This document shows positions 24,039 to 33,435 of a stretch of 64,000 nucleotides of DNA, piece after piece (the stretch's first letter is position 1; each line of letters opens with the position of its first letter). Source of the stretch: Poriferisodalis sp965215815. GTDB taxonomy: Bacteria; Actinomycetota; Acidimicrobiia; Acidimicrobiales; Poriferisodalaceae. The stretch is from assembly GCF_965215815.1 (NCBI RefSeq), contig NZ_CBDCEO010000013.1, positions 496,001 to 560,000 on the forward strand, read 5' to 3'. The translations under genes and the position numbers were made by a program. The notes below the pieces were generated by a model that had not been told where the DNA came from, searched no databases, and saw only the letters and a list, made by a program, of their open reading frames with translations.

Positions 24039-25211
24039 GTGGACATCTCCGGAGCTGCTGCCATTGTCGGGGTTGCCGAGACCGACTACATGCGTGGCAC
24101 CTCGCTGAGCGTGCCCGAATTGGTACTGGAAGCGACCATGGCCGCCATCGCCGATGCCGGACTGGATCCCAGCGAGATCGACGGCATCCTGCCGCCCCCG
24201 GGATTCATCTCGGCCGAGGAGATCGCCGCCAACCTCGGCGCTGACGACATCCGCTACGCCGTCACGGTGCACATGGGGGGCGCCAGCCCGGTAGCAGCGC
24301 TGCAGTCAGCCACGATGGCCATCGCCGCGGGCGTCGCCACCAACGTCGTGATCACCGTGGGCTGGAACGGCTACTCGGCAATGCGGCCCCGGCCCGAGAC
24401 ACGTCCGACCAAGCGTCGCCTGGAGCCGGGACCGTTCGTGGACGTGAGCCGCAACTTCTATGCGCCCTACGGCGTGCGTTCGGCTGTGCAGTGGTACTCG
24501 ATGTACATCCAGCGCTACGTGGACCTCTACGACGTCGAGCCGACCGATGCCGCTCAGGTTGCGTTGACCTGCCGCGAGCATGCGCACCTCAACGACAAGG
24601 CGCTCATGGGCGGGCGGCCGATGACCATGGAGGACTACCTGGCCTCACCGCTCATCACCGAGCCGATGCGCAAGTTCGACTGCTGCCTGGAGACCGACTG
24701 CGCGGCTGCAGTGGTGCTGACCTCGCCCGAGCGAGCGAAAGACCTGCCCCATACGCCGGTGCTGTGGCTGGGCGGCGCCGAAGGGCACCCGTACCCCGCC
24801 GACGAGATCACCAACCGGCCCGACATGCTCCGCTTGGGCCTCGACTCCGCAGCTCCCCGGGCGTTCGCAATGGCGGGCGTGCAGCCGTCCGACATGGACT
24901 TCCTGCAGATCTACGACTGCTTCACCTACGTCGTGCTGATGGAGCTTGAGGCCATCAGCATGTGCCCGAAAGGCGGTGCAAAGGAATTCGTGGCCGACGG
25001 GAACATCGCGCTCGGCGGCCGATTCCCGATGAACACCCATGGCGGCTTGCTGTCCCAAGGTCACGCATGGGGCCTCAACCACGTCGTCGAAGCGGCCCGA
25101 CAGCTGCGCCGCGAGGCCGGCGACGCCCAAGTGCGCGACGCCGAAGTGGGGCTGGTGACCGGATACGGCGACCTCGGCGACGGCAGCATTGCCGTGCTGG
25201 CCCGGGGCTGA
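24039..25211 (+). CDS. Thiolase-like protein (SCP2-thiolase/Ltp2-type)
   Basis: A 390-residue thiolase-fold protein with GTG start and GAGGTG upstream. AAIVGVAETDYMRG is the N-terminal thiolase-like strand; HMGGASPVAALQSATMAI replaces the condensing-enzyme Cys loop; the C-terminal GLLSQGHAWGLNHVVEA carries the catalytic His. Such Cys-less thiolase homologues are aldolases or lyases (Ltp2 in steroid side-chain cleavage) that work with a DUF35 partner. The DUF35 gene is next, 24 bp downstream, which supports this. Confidence 0.87.
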   Translation: MDISGAAAIVGVAETDYMRGTSLSVPELVLEATMAAIADAGLDPSEIDGILPPPGFISAEEIAANLGADDIRYAVTVHMGGASPVAALQSATMAIAAGVATNVVITVGWNGYSAMRPRPETRPTKRRLEPGPFVDVSRNFYAPYGVRSAVQWYSMYIQRYVDLYDVEPTDAAQVALTCREHAHLNDKALMGGRPMTMEDYLASPLITEPMRKFDCCLETDCAAAVVLTSPERAKDLPHTPVLWLGGAEGHPYPADEITNRPDMLRLGLDSAAPRAFAMAGVQPSDMDFLQIYDCFTYVVLMELEAISMCPKGGAKEFVADGNIALGGRFPMNTHGGLLSQGHAWGLNHVVEAARQLRREAGDAQVRDAEVGLVTGYGDLGDGSIAVLARG

Positions 25212-25235
25212 ACCGGTGCCGATGAGGCCGATGCG

Positions 25236-25655
25236 ATGACCACTGCCAAGCCGGCCCGCAAGTACGTGCCCAAGCCCGAGGGGCTCAACCTTGAGTTCCA
25301 CCTGGCGTGCCTCGAAGCGGGAACGCTCTGTGTTCAACGATGCTCGGACTGCGGGCAATTCCGCCACCCGCAGCGCTGGTACTGCCCGTCGTGCCACAGC
25401 CGCAACTACGACTTCGCACCCGTTTCGGGCAGTGGCCACATCTACTCCATGGCCGTCAACCACTTCACGGTCGATAGAGGCTGGGTCGACGAGCTGCCCT
25501 ACATCACCGCAGTCGTGGAACTCGACGAAGGGCCCCGCGTGGTCGGTTCGCTGCGCGACGTGCAGCCGGGCGAGGCGAGTCTCGGCCAGCAAGTGCACGT
25601 CTCCGTCGAGCCAAGAGGCGAAGAATTCGCCTACATCTGGGTCGACACGGTTTGA
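25236..25655 (+). CDS. DUF35 zinc-ribbon/OB-fold protein
   Basis: A 139-residue partner of the thiolase-like protein. An N-terminal helix is followed by the zinc ribbon CSDCGQFRHPQRWYCPSC (C-x2-C and C-x2-C) and the OB-fold SGSGHIYSMAVNHF ... YITAVVELDEGPRVVGSL. In Ltp2-DUF35 and related complexes this protein binds CoA substrate and completes the enzyme. Complete and in operon with 24039-25211. Confidence 0.9.
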   Translation: MTTAKPARKYVPKPEGLNLEFHLACLEAGTLCVQRCSDCGQFRHPQRWYCPSCHSRNYDFAPVSGSGHIYSMAVNHFTVDRGWVDELPYITAVVELDEGPRVVGSLRDVQPGEASLGQQVHVSVEPRGEEFAYIWVDTV

Positions 25656-25785
25656 GAGGCCCGTCAACGCAGCTTGACCGGTCAGCGCTGACTACTCTCC
25701 GGCCGTCGCGAACCGGGGCCGCAGCTCGGTTCCGTTTCGCCGCCTGATCATCACACGACACCGCATTCGGAGAATCTCCCCACAC

Positions 25786-27020
25786 ATGAGCATGATCGGC
25801 ACCCGCGTAGAACGCAAAGAAGACCCTGAACTCCTCACCGTACGAACCGCTCGACCCGCTGCTGGACACCGCCGAGTCTGCGCTCAACGAACGGCTGCTG
25901 TTCCCCGAGGCCGAGACCAACACGGTGTTCGCAATCCCGTCGGGCCCACAGAACGGGCAGGATCCCTTCGCCGACTGCGAGGTCACCGTCGAACTGGCGT
26001 TTTGCAACCCTCGGATGACGGCAGCCCCCATCGAGCCTCGTGCTGCGGTTGCCTCCTGGGACGCTGGCACACAGCGGCTCACCTATTGGGCCTGCACCCA
26101 GTTCCCGCACCAGACCCGGGACACGATGTCCGCGTTCTGCGGGCTCGAGCCCAGCCAGGTCCATGTCATCACGCCTGATGTCGGCGGGGGCTTCGGCGCC
26201 AAGAACGCCCAATACGTCGAAGACTTCGTGGTGGCCCGCCTTACCTGCCGCCTCGGGGGCAGCCGCGACGGCAACGTGACGGCATACGAGGTGGACGCAC
26301 TGCAGGACGCCGGCGCCTACCCGATGATCGGGTCACTGCTGCCCATGTTCGTCCGCACGATGGCGACGGGCGTGTACGACATCCCGAACGTGGCGGTGTC
26401 CACGAATTCCGTTACAACGAACACTGCGCCGGTGGGCGCGTACCGGGGAGCTGGGCGCCCGGAGGCCGCTTTGGCGATCGAGCGGATCGAAGTGCGCCAC
26501 GGGCACACCGACGAGGTCAAGCGCGGCGGTGGGACTGGTGGCTCCCGCTCGCTTCAGACCGGCGGGGCCGCAGTCTTCCAATCAGCGAAAGCGGTGATCG
26601 AACAGGCCAAGCAAGCCGAGAGCGACTTCCAGCCACCGGCGGCCACCTTCCCGTTCGGAGTGCAGCTCTCAGTCGTGGAGGTGGACCGTGATACCGGACA
26701 GGTCACCCCGCGGCGCCATGTGACGTGCGACGACGCTGGTGTCATCGTCAACCCGATGATCGTGGAAGGCCAGGTGCATGGCGGTGTCGCCTCTGGCATC
26801 GCCCATGCACTCGGCGAGGTGTTCGTCTATGACGACGACGGCAACCCCGCTCGGTGCCAAGGGCATCGGCGAGTCCGGCACCATCGGCGCCACGCCGGCG
26901 GTACAGAACGCGGTGGTGGATGCGCTGTCGCACTTGGGAGTTCGCCACGTCGACCTTCCCTGCACCCCCGAACGGGTCTGGCGGCACTTGACGCCCTCCG
27001 GGCAGCCGTCTGGGTCGTAG
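25786..27020 (+). pseudogene. Decayed xanthine dehydrogenase/aldehyde oxidase-type large subunit
   Basis: Fragments of a molybdopterin-binding large subunit in order but with blocks missing: IGTRVERKEDPELLT (N-terminus); then, in a different frame, AETNTVFAIPSG ... ACTQFPHQTRDTMSAF ... ITPDVGGGFGAKNAQYVED ... GAYRGAGRPEAALAIERI; then EVRHGHTDEV and GGGTGGSRSLQTGGAAVF; then TFPFGVQLSVVEVDRDTGQV ... NPMIVEGQVHGGVASGIAHAL; then a frame change to PLGAKGIGESGTIGATPAVQ ... DLPCTPERVWRHL. About 1.2 kb remains of an expected 2.3 kb. At least four deletions and two frame changes make it non-functional. The Moco-proximal GVGEGG-type Glu motif (GIGESG) survives only in the shifted frame. Confidence 0.88.
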
Positions 27021-27022
27021 TT

Positions 27023-27415
27023 CTAGGCGAACGCCGGCAGGTCGATCCCGTCGAGGTGCTGGCTTGTCAGGTTCAGCATCGTCGTGCCGCGCTCGCGGGA
27101 ACGCGGTACAGGGTCGTGTGGCCAAACAAGACCGAGCGCGTCGTTGAGGCTGTCGAGAATCTCCGAGAGGCGACCTGTGAGCTCGGGTGCACCGATCGAG
27201 ACGAGCACTCCGAAGGAAATCGAGAGCTCCCCTGTGCTGGCCTGCCCCGACACCATGGGATCTATGAGGCTGTCGTCGTCGTGGAGATGGTCCGCCGTGC
27301 CGCTCACGAAATCGACAAATTCGTCGTACGTGAGAGGTCGAGCTCCGTCAGCGTCGACACGGCTGAGGGTGCCGGTGATCGTCACTTCGGTATGTGGTCC
27401 GCTCGCCTTGCTCAT
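27023..27415 (-). CDS. Hypothetical protein downstream of a HicA-like gene
   Basis: A 130-residue protein. The visible pattern is alternating beta-rich (TEVTITGTLSRVDADGARPL), acidic middle (DEFVDFVSGTADHLHDDDSL) and a later strand-helix segment (LSISFGVLVSIGAPELTGRL-SEILDSLNDALGLVW). No family recognised. ATG 27415 has GGGAG 7 nt upstream; two other in-frame ATGs lie just before. It sits 5 bp after the HicA-like gene, so cotranscription is expected. An antitoxin or accessory role is inference. Confidence 0.6.
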   Translation of the reverse strand: MSKASGPHTEVTITGTLSRVDADGARPLTYDEFVDFVSGTADHLHDDDSLIDPMVSGQASTGELSISFGVLVSIGAPELTGRLSEILDSLNDALGLVWPHDPVPRSRERGTTMLNLTSQHLDGIDLPAFA

Positions 27416-27420
27416 CACGC

Positions 27421-27633
27421 TCATCTCCCGCTCTTGCATCGGTTGAACTTCGCTCGGGTGTTCTTGATGCCTCGCCGGTCTGAGGGTGTGGACCCAACTG
27501 TAACGACGCACTGGCAGTCGCATGGGCACAGCGCCAAGAAGTGCTTCTTCATCTTCTTCACCCGCCAACCGCGGTCTTGCTTCTCGCAACAGCGATCGTA
27601 ATCTTGATTGGTGTGCCGTGGTCGCTGAGGCAT
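27421..27633 (-). CDS. Small HicA-like cysteine-containing protein
   Basis: A 70-residue protein. GWRVKKMKKHFLALCPCDCQ followed by VVTVGSTPSDRRGIKNTRAKF resembles the HicA double-strand-RNA-binding layout: Gly-Trp/Lys, His, a strand that would end in the HicA GxHxxx region, then a STPSDRRGIKN helix start. A CPCDCQC cluster replaces part of the usual loop. GAGGAGG lies 7 nt before ATG 27633. HicA proteins are mRNA interferases; relation here is by pattern only. Confidence 0.55.
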   Translation of the reverse strand: MPQRPRHTNQDYDRCCEKQDRGWRVKKMKKHFLALCPCDCQCVVTVGSTPSDRRGIKNTRAKFNRCKSGR

Positions 27634-27743
27634 CAGTGCCTCCTCGGTCTGCCAGCCGCTCATTCGGACCGCGTGAAGCTAGTCATGGGGTCAGCTCACA
27701 GGGCAAAGCAATTTGCCGGGATCGCAATGTCGTCGCCCGCGGT

Positions 27744-28904
27744 TCAGGGCTGGCCGCTGGTGTCCAGCCGGCTGGCCAACACGGCCACGATGGACCGCCG
27801 ACCGCCGCCGAGCCGAGATAGGCCGCGGTCGGGCTGGCCGAAAAAACCGGCAGCCAGATGACCGCGCCCAGCGCGTGACCCCCGAATCGAAGCGACAGGG
27901 TGAACGACAGCGCGCCGGCACGGTTGTCGGGGGCAGCAACCGAGGCGAGCGACTGGAAGCTGACCACCACGGACTGCGTCGCGGCACCGGTGACGAACCA
28001 CAAGATCGCCAGCGACCATGTCGTCTGTGCGGCGGGGAGCAGCGCCACGAGTCCCGAGCAGACAGCAATCGCGATGGTGGCCGCTTGTCTCCCGCCCAAG
28101 CGGTCGAGCATGATCCCCCACGTTGGTGCAGCAAACATGCCGGCCAATCCTCCGCCGAACAAGAGCCAGCCGACCTGTGAACCCGTCAATCCGATGACAT
28201 CGCGGCCACTCAAACCGACCAGGACCCTTGCCCCGACGGGTCCAAGTGCACTCAGCAACGCGGTGGCCGCGAGCAGAAGCGTCGGGCGGCGAAGCAGGGA
28301 ACGCAGGCGAGGCGGTGAGCTCAACGCCTGGAGCGGATCTGATGCGCCGTCATCGGCGGCGTTCGGCAGCAGCAACGCAATGGCCGCACCGATGACGGCC
28401 GTCGCCACATAGGCCAAGCGCCAGTTCACATCGGCGCCGTAGCCGCCCACAACCGGGGCGGCCAGCTGTCCGAGCGCTTGACATGCTGCGTAGCGGCCAA
28501 CGATCCGACCGATGCGACCCGATGGTGCCGTCTCGGTCAATGTCGCCAGCAGCAGCGGCGTGATGAACGCGTTCATCGAGCCTTGTCCGACCCGGGCCGC
28601 CAGAAACCACAGGTACGAAGGCGCCACGGCGCACGCAGCGGTCGCTACCGCGTACAGCGCAACGGCAGGGCGCAATACCCGGGCTCGGCCCCAGCGGTCG
28701 GCAATCGTGCCCGACACCAGCAAGAGTCCCGCGAACGGCAGCAGGTAGCACCACAACGCCCACCCGATCTGGCCCGTCGTGACCGAGAAGGTGGCGCAAC
28801 TCTGGGATCATCGGCAGCATCACGAAGGTGCCGAGCGGCCCCATCATGCCGCCGAGGTAGAGCAGCACCCGACGCCACTCTCCCCTCGCCCCCCGTCCAT
28901 CCAT
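27744..28904 (-). pseudogene. Frameshifted MFS transporter
   Basis: Major-facilitator sequence in three pieces. The N-terminal piece RVLLYLGGMMGPLGTFVMLPMIPEL (from ATG 28904) runs to about 28795, where the frame must change to continue ATFSVTTGQIGWALWCYLLP ... ADRWGRARVLRPA. That frame covers most helices to about 27810; a second shift is needed to read SIVAVLASRLDTSGQP and stop at 27744. Motif A (DRWGRAR) and 10 or more helices are recognisable. Two independent shifts argue against a single sequencing error. Confidence 0.78.
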
Positions 28905-29118
28905 AAGCGCCCGCACGCTAGTTCCGGGCCGTCGAGCGAGGCCGCTCAGCACTGGTTGCCGGTGCCCGCCCGACGGGCGCTGCGGCTCTTGGGACCTCGC
29001 GCCTAGCATCGCTCGCACGGCATTCCGGCGGGGCCCGTCTGCTCACGGGGGGAGAGCGAGCGACCCCGCCGGGTGCACACCACAGCACAACCCGACCGAG
29101 TTCGCGAGGGGGTTAGGC

Positions 29119-31518
29119 ATGGCGGCAGAAGCATCGATGCCGTCTCGTCAGACGACGCCCGCACTGCCCAATGCCGGACTGGCTCATGTGCGGGTGCTGG
29201 AGCTTGCTGGAAGCGTGGGGGTTGCCTGGGCAGCGAAGCTCTTTGCCGATCTGGGCGCCGATGTCATACGCGTTGAGGACGGGAACGACGTGGTCCGATC
29301 GCGTCCCCACGATGTCCACCGATGGCTGAACTCCAACAAGCGTTCCGTCCTGTCATTGACCGATGACCTGATCGGCAGCGCCGACTTGGTGATTCACGAT
29401 CGCCGCGAGCTGGCTGACCTGACGCGGCACAACAGCCAGCTCGTCGTGCTTGCCATCACCCCGTTCGGGCTCACCGGGCCCTACGCGCACTACGAGGCCG
29501 CCGAGATCAACGCCATTCACGCGTCCAGTTGGGGGAATCTGTCACCGGGTGGTGCCACCGATCCAGACCTGCCGCCGCTGAAGGCGCCGGGCCATCACGC
29601 CAACATCAACGTGGCCACCGTCGCCGCGATCGTGGCCCTCGCGGCAGTGGAGCGAGCCGCCGTGAGCCGCCAGGGCGAGCACATCGATTTCTCGGCCGTC
29701 GCCGCGGCGGCCAAGATCACCGAAGTCGCTCCTGCCGCAGTCTCGTTCTTGGGCGTGGAGGCCTCCCGGCTCGGCACTCGCACGGTGGTGCCTTGGGGAA
29801 TTTTCCAATGCGCTGACGGGCTGCTGCAGCTCATTTGTCCCGAGCAATCCCAATGGGAGTCGTTTGTCGAACTCATGGGATCCCCCGAGTGGGCATCACT
29901 CGATGTGTTCGCCACGGGACCTGATCGAACTCAGAACTCCGATGTCGTCAACATGTATCTCGCGGAGTGGTTTGCCGACCAGCACGTCGACGACATCTAC
30001 CACGCCGCCCAGGCTGCGCGTATAGCCGTGACACCGGTGAACACGATGGCCCAGCTTGAAGCCGATGACCACTTTGCCGAGCGCGGGTTCTTCGCCACAA
30101 CGCCCGACGGGCTGAAACTGCCGGGACCGGGTTTCCAGATCGATCAACCGTGGTGGAATCTCGCCGCGGAAGCACCGGACGCCGGTGCCCACGAAGGCGA
30201 AGGCTGGCGCCACAGAACGGCCGTCGTCGACCATGCCGATACCGCCGCGGGTACCAGCAGCACCGCGGCAACAGCTCCGGGGCGCCGTCCGCTGGAGGGA
30301 GTGCGGGTCTGCGACTTCACCTGGATCTGGGCCGGTCCCTTCTGCACCCAGGTTTTGGCCCACCTCGGCGCTGACGTCATCAAGCTCGAGTCTCCCGATC
30401 ATCTGTGCATGTTCCGACGGCTGCCGCTGAGTCCGCCCGACAGCCCGCCGTCGCATGACACCTCGGGCTTGTTTCAGATCTACAACACCGACAAGCGCAG
30501 TGTCAGCATCGACTTGTCCCATGCGGACGCCGCGGAGGTCGTTGCACGGCTCGTCGCCGTCAGCGACGTGGTCATTGACAATTTCGGCGTCGGTGTCATG
30601 GATCGACTCGGGTTCGGTACCGAGCAATTGCGTGCAATCAACCCAGACGTCGTCATCGCCTCGCTGTCCGGTTATGGAAGCACCGGCCCCTGTGCGGAAT
30701 ATGTGGCGTATGGACCTGCTGGCGGAGCACTCGCGGGGCTGTACGCCTCCAACGGCTACGAGGGCGGTCCCGCGTTCGAGACCGGTGTAGCCATCGGTGA
30801 TCCGTGCACGGGGATCACCGCTGCATGGGCGGTGGTGGCATCGCTCGCCGCTCGCCGTCGCAGCGGCATCGCCGCCACGATCGACGTCGCTATGGCGGAA
30901 GCCGTCGCGGCCACCGTCGGTGAAGGCTGGATGCAGTACCTGACCGAAGGCCGATCGCCGGCTCCCATCGGCAACCACGACCCGATCTGGTCGCCCCACA
31001 ACTGCTACCGGGCCCGAGGCCCCGATCAATGGGTCTCGATCGCCTGCACCGACGAGCGCATGTGGCATTCGTTGTGTGCAGTCGTGGACCCCGGCCTCGC
31101 GCATCGGCCGGGATTCGCAGACGCTGCGGATCGCAAGCGGAACGAGGCCGAACTGGACGCGGAAATCTCGGCGTGGACCAAGACACGAGATCGCTGGCAA
31201 ATCACCGAAGAGCTGCAGGCCGTCGGCGTGACCGCATTCCCCTCGCTTTCATCGCACGAGCTGTGGACCGGCGACGTCCACTTCGAAGCCATCGGGATGC
31301 TCGAACGGCCTCGTCACCCGCTCACCGGAGAACGTGTGGTGCCCGGCGTCCCCTGGCGCTTGAGGGACGGCCCCAACGGACTGCGTCGCCCGGCACCCCT
31401 GCTCGGCGAGCACACATTCGAGGTCCTGACCGATGTGTTGGGATACGCGCCTGATGTCGTGGACGAGCTGATTGCCCGACGAGTGGTTCGGGAGCCCGCC
31501 ACGGCGCAATCCGATTGA
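29119..31518 (+). CDS. Double-domain CaiB/BaiF-type CoA transferase
   Basis: A 799-residue protein made of two family-III CoA-transferase halves. Half 1 (about 22-365): VRVLELAGSVGVAWAAKLFADLGADVIRVED. Half 2 (about 393-790): GVRVCDFTWIWAGPFCTQVLAHLGADVIKLE, with the catalytic Asp561 in AIGDPCTGITAAWAV. The corresponding segment of half 1 (KAPGHHANINVATVAAIVAL) has no Asp, so only half 2 should form the acyl-aspartyl intermediate. Enzymes of this type move CoA between carboxylic acids, for example in carnitine, bile-acid or aromatic catabolism. A GAGGGGG sequence precedes the ATG. Confidence 0.9.
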   Translation: MAAEASMPSRQTTPALPNAGLAHVRVLELAGSVGVAWAAKLFADLGADVIRVEDGNDVVRSRPHDVHRWLNSNKRSVLSLTDDLIGSADLVIHDRRELADLTRHNSQLVVLAITPFGLTGPYAHYEAAEINAIHASSWGNLSPGGATDPDLPPLKAPGHHANINVATVAAIVALAAVERAAVSRQGEHIDFSAVAAAAKITEVAPAAVSFLGVEASRLGTRTVVPWGIFQCADGLLQLICPEQSQWESFVELMGSPEWASLDVFATGPDRTQNSDVVNMYLAEWFADQHVDDIYHAAQAARIAVTPVNTMAQLEADDHFAERGFFATTPDGLKLPGPGFQIDQPWWNLAAEAPDAGAHEGEGWRHRTAVVDHADTAAGTSSTAATAPGRRPLEGVRVCDFTWIWAGPFCTQVLAHLGADVIKLESPDHLCMFRRLPLSPPDSPPSHDTSGLFQIYNTDKRSVSIDLSHADAAEVVARLVAVSDVVIDNFGVGVMDRLGFGTEQLRAINPDVVIASLSGYGSTGPCAEYVAYGPAGGALAGLYASNGYEGGPAFETGVAIGDPCTGITAAWAVVASLAARRRSGIAATIDVAMAEAVAATVGEGWMQYLTEGRSPAPIGNHDPIWSPHNCYRARGPDQWVSIACTDERMWHSLCAVVDPGLAHRPGFADAADRKRNEAELDAEISAWTKTRDRWQITEELQAVGVTAFPSLSSHELWTGDVHFEAIGMLERPRHPLTGERVVPGVPWRLRDGPNGLRRPAPLLGEHTFEVLTDVLGYAPDVVDELIARRVVREPATAQSD

Positions 31519-31632
31519 GAGCGCGCGCATAGTGTGAGCCTCGAAACCATACGATCCTCGCCGCTGGCTTGGCGTGGAGGATCGCCGGGACAGTTCCGCG
31601 GGGGCAGCCCCGCACACAAAGGAGGGGCCGAC

Positions 31633-33165
31633 ATGGCTGCAGAAGTAGCGATCACCTCAGGACGACTGGCTGGTGCTGACGACCAGGGCGTCCACGCCTA
31701 CAAGGGCATTCCCTATGCGGCGCCTCCGGTGGGCGACCTGCGCTTCCGGCCGCCAGTCGCGCCAGCCGGTTGGGACGGCGTGCGCGACGCCTCGGCCTTC
31801 GGACCTGTGGCATTGCAGCAGCCCATGCCCGGCATCTTCGGCGAGCTCGGCACGCCGCCGAATCCCGCCGGTGACGACTGCCTGCGGCTGAACGTGTGGA
31901 CGCCGGACCCCACAGCAGGCGGCATGCCGGTGCTGGTGTGGATCCACGGCGGTGCCTTCTACGCCGGCAGCGGCGTGGACGACGTGTACAACGGCGCAGC
32001 CTTTGCCCGCGATGGCGTCGTCTGCGTGACGATCAACTACCGCCTCGGCGTGCAGGGATACTGGAACCTGGCCAACCACTTCCCCGCACTGGCTCAGTCA
32101 GGCAACATCGGCATGCTCGACCAGATCGCGGCGCTGCGCTGGGTGCAGGAGAACATCGCTGCTTTCGGCGGCGATCCCGGCAAAGTCACGATCGCCGGCG
32201 AATCCGCCGGCGGTATGAGCTGCTCGACGCTGATGGCGATGCCCGCGGCGAAGGGCCTGTTTCGGGCCGCCATTCCCCAGAGCGGTGCCGCCCACAACGG
32301 CCTCAGCGCCGACACGACATCGCTCATCGGCGGCTACGTGCTGGACGCGGTCGGTGTGAGACCGGGCGACACCGCAGCGCTCGCAGCGGTCAGCAACGAC
32401 GATCTGTTGGCTGCACAGATCGCGATCACCGACGATCTGGGCGCGACACGAGACCCGGTGAAGTACCGCGAGGCAGCGGCGGTGCCGATGGCCTTCCAGC
32501 CCGTGTACTTCACCGAGGAATTGCCACAGCGGCCGATCGACGCGATCGCTGCTGGCTCGGCAACCGATGTCTCGGTCATGGTCGGCTCGACCAAGGAAGA
32601 AGCGCTGATCTTCGTGGTCGACCTCAAGGAGATGTTCAACGAAGAACTCGTGCAAGCCACCGTGGGAGCGGTGTTCGGCATGGCCGGCAAGGACGGCGAC
32701 GCGGCGTTGCAGCTCTACAGCGAGAACCGGCCCGGCGCCCCTCCGCACGAGCTGGCAGCGGCCATCGAGACCGACCGCATGTTCACCGTGCCCGCAATTC
32801 GCATGGCCGATGCCCAAGCCGCGCACAACTCGGACCTGTGGCTGTACCGATTCGACTGGGACAACCCTGAGCGCGACGGCGAATGGGGAGCGCACCACTT
32901 CATCGAGGTGCCGTTCGCATTCGATCAGGCCGACAACGACATGGGCCGCGGATTCGTCGGCAACAACCCGCCGGCCGACCTGATCGCGGCCACGCACGAC
33001 GCATGGGTCCGGTTCGCCACCGACGGCAATCCCAACCACAGTGGCCTGCCCGACTGGCCGCGCTGGGATGCGAGCAATCGCCCGACGATGCTCTTCGACG
33101 ACGAATGCCGCGTCGCCAACAGCCCCGCAGCCGCGGAGATCAATCTCTGGGACGGCGTGCTCTAG
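31633..33165 (+). CDS. Carboxylesterase (type B) family hydrolase
   Basis: A 510-residue alpha/beta hydrolase. GVHAYKGIPYAAPPVGDLRF and DDCLRLNVWTP are type-B signatures; VLVWIHGGAFYAGSG forms the oxyanion hole; Ser191 in TIAGESAGGMSC is the nucleophile; GSTKEEALIF supplies the acid region; His is in GAHHFIEVPFAF. Complete triad. No signal peptide, so cytoplasmic. AAGGAGG precedes ATG 31633, 6-7 nt away. Starts 114 bp after the CoA transferase and may be cotranscribed. Substrate unknown. Confidence 0.9.
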   Translation: MAAEVAITSGRLAGADDQGVHAYKGIPYAAPPVGDLRFRPPVAPAGWDGVRDASAFGPVALQQPMPGIFGELGTPPNPAGDDCLRLNVWTPDPTAGGMPVLVWIHGGAFYAGSGVDDVYNGAAFARDGVVCVTINYRLGVQGYWNLANHFPALAQSGNIGMLDQIAALRWVQENIAAFGGDPGKVTIAGESAGGMSCSTLMAMPAAKGLFRAAIPQSGAAHNGLSADTTSLIGGYVLDAVGVRPGDTAALAAVSNDDLLAAQIAITDDLGATRDPVKYREAAAVPMAFQPVYFTEELPQRPIDAIAAGSATDVSVMVGSTKEEALIFVVDLKEMFNEELVQATVGAVFGMAGKDGDAALQLYSENRPGAPPHELAAAIETDRMFTVPAIRMADAQAAHNSDLWLYRFDWDNPERDGEWGAHHFIEVPFAFDQADNDMGRGFVGNNPPADLIAATHDAWVRFATDGNPNHSGLPDWPRWDASNRPTMLFDDECRVANSPAAAEINLWDGVL

Positions 33166-33176
33166 AGGGGGCATTG

Positions 33177-33215
33177 GGCCTACAGTCTGTGGGCTTCTCG
33201 GCCTACAGTTTGTGG
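33177..33215 (+). repeat. 16-bp direct repeat after the esterase gene
   Basis: GGCCTACAGTYTGTGG at 33177-33192 and 33200-33215 (one difference), with a third partial copy (GGGGCTACA) near 33222. Lies in the 270-bp gap before the AAA ATPase gene; meaning unknown. Confidence 0.6.
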
Positions 33216-33376
33216 AGACTTGGGGCTACAAGAAGCGGTCTCACTACCAGTCTCGCCAATGGCGTTCAGCTCATCAATGCGTCATTTGGAGCAACTTCAA
33301 TGCATCAAATGTGGCGTTACGGATGCCGCGTTTGCGGAGGGATCGTCAAGCGAGGTGACCTCGGGCGGCTGAGTTG

Positions 33377-33413
33377 CGACTATGAAGCTCTATATTGTAG
33401 AACCTCATAGTCG
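33377..33413 (+). promoter_or_regulatory. 9-bp inverted repeat flanking the AAA ATPase promoter
   Basis: CGACTATGA (33377-33385) and TCATAGTCG (33405-33413) are exact complements. The 19-bp AT-rich interval contains TATATT/TATTGT-like -10 sequence. It lies 23 bp before the ATG, with AGGAGG between. An autoregulatory operator is likely. Confidence 0.5.
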
Positions 33414-33435
33414 GCACGAGTGAGCAGGAGGCTCG

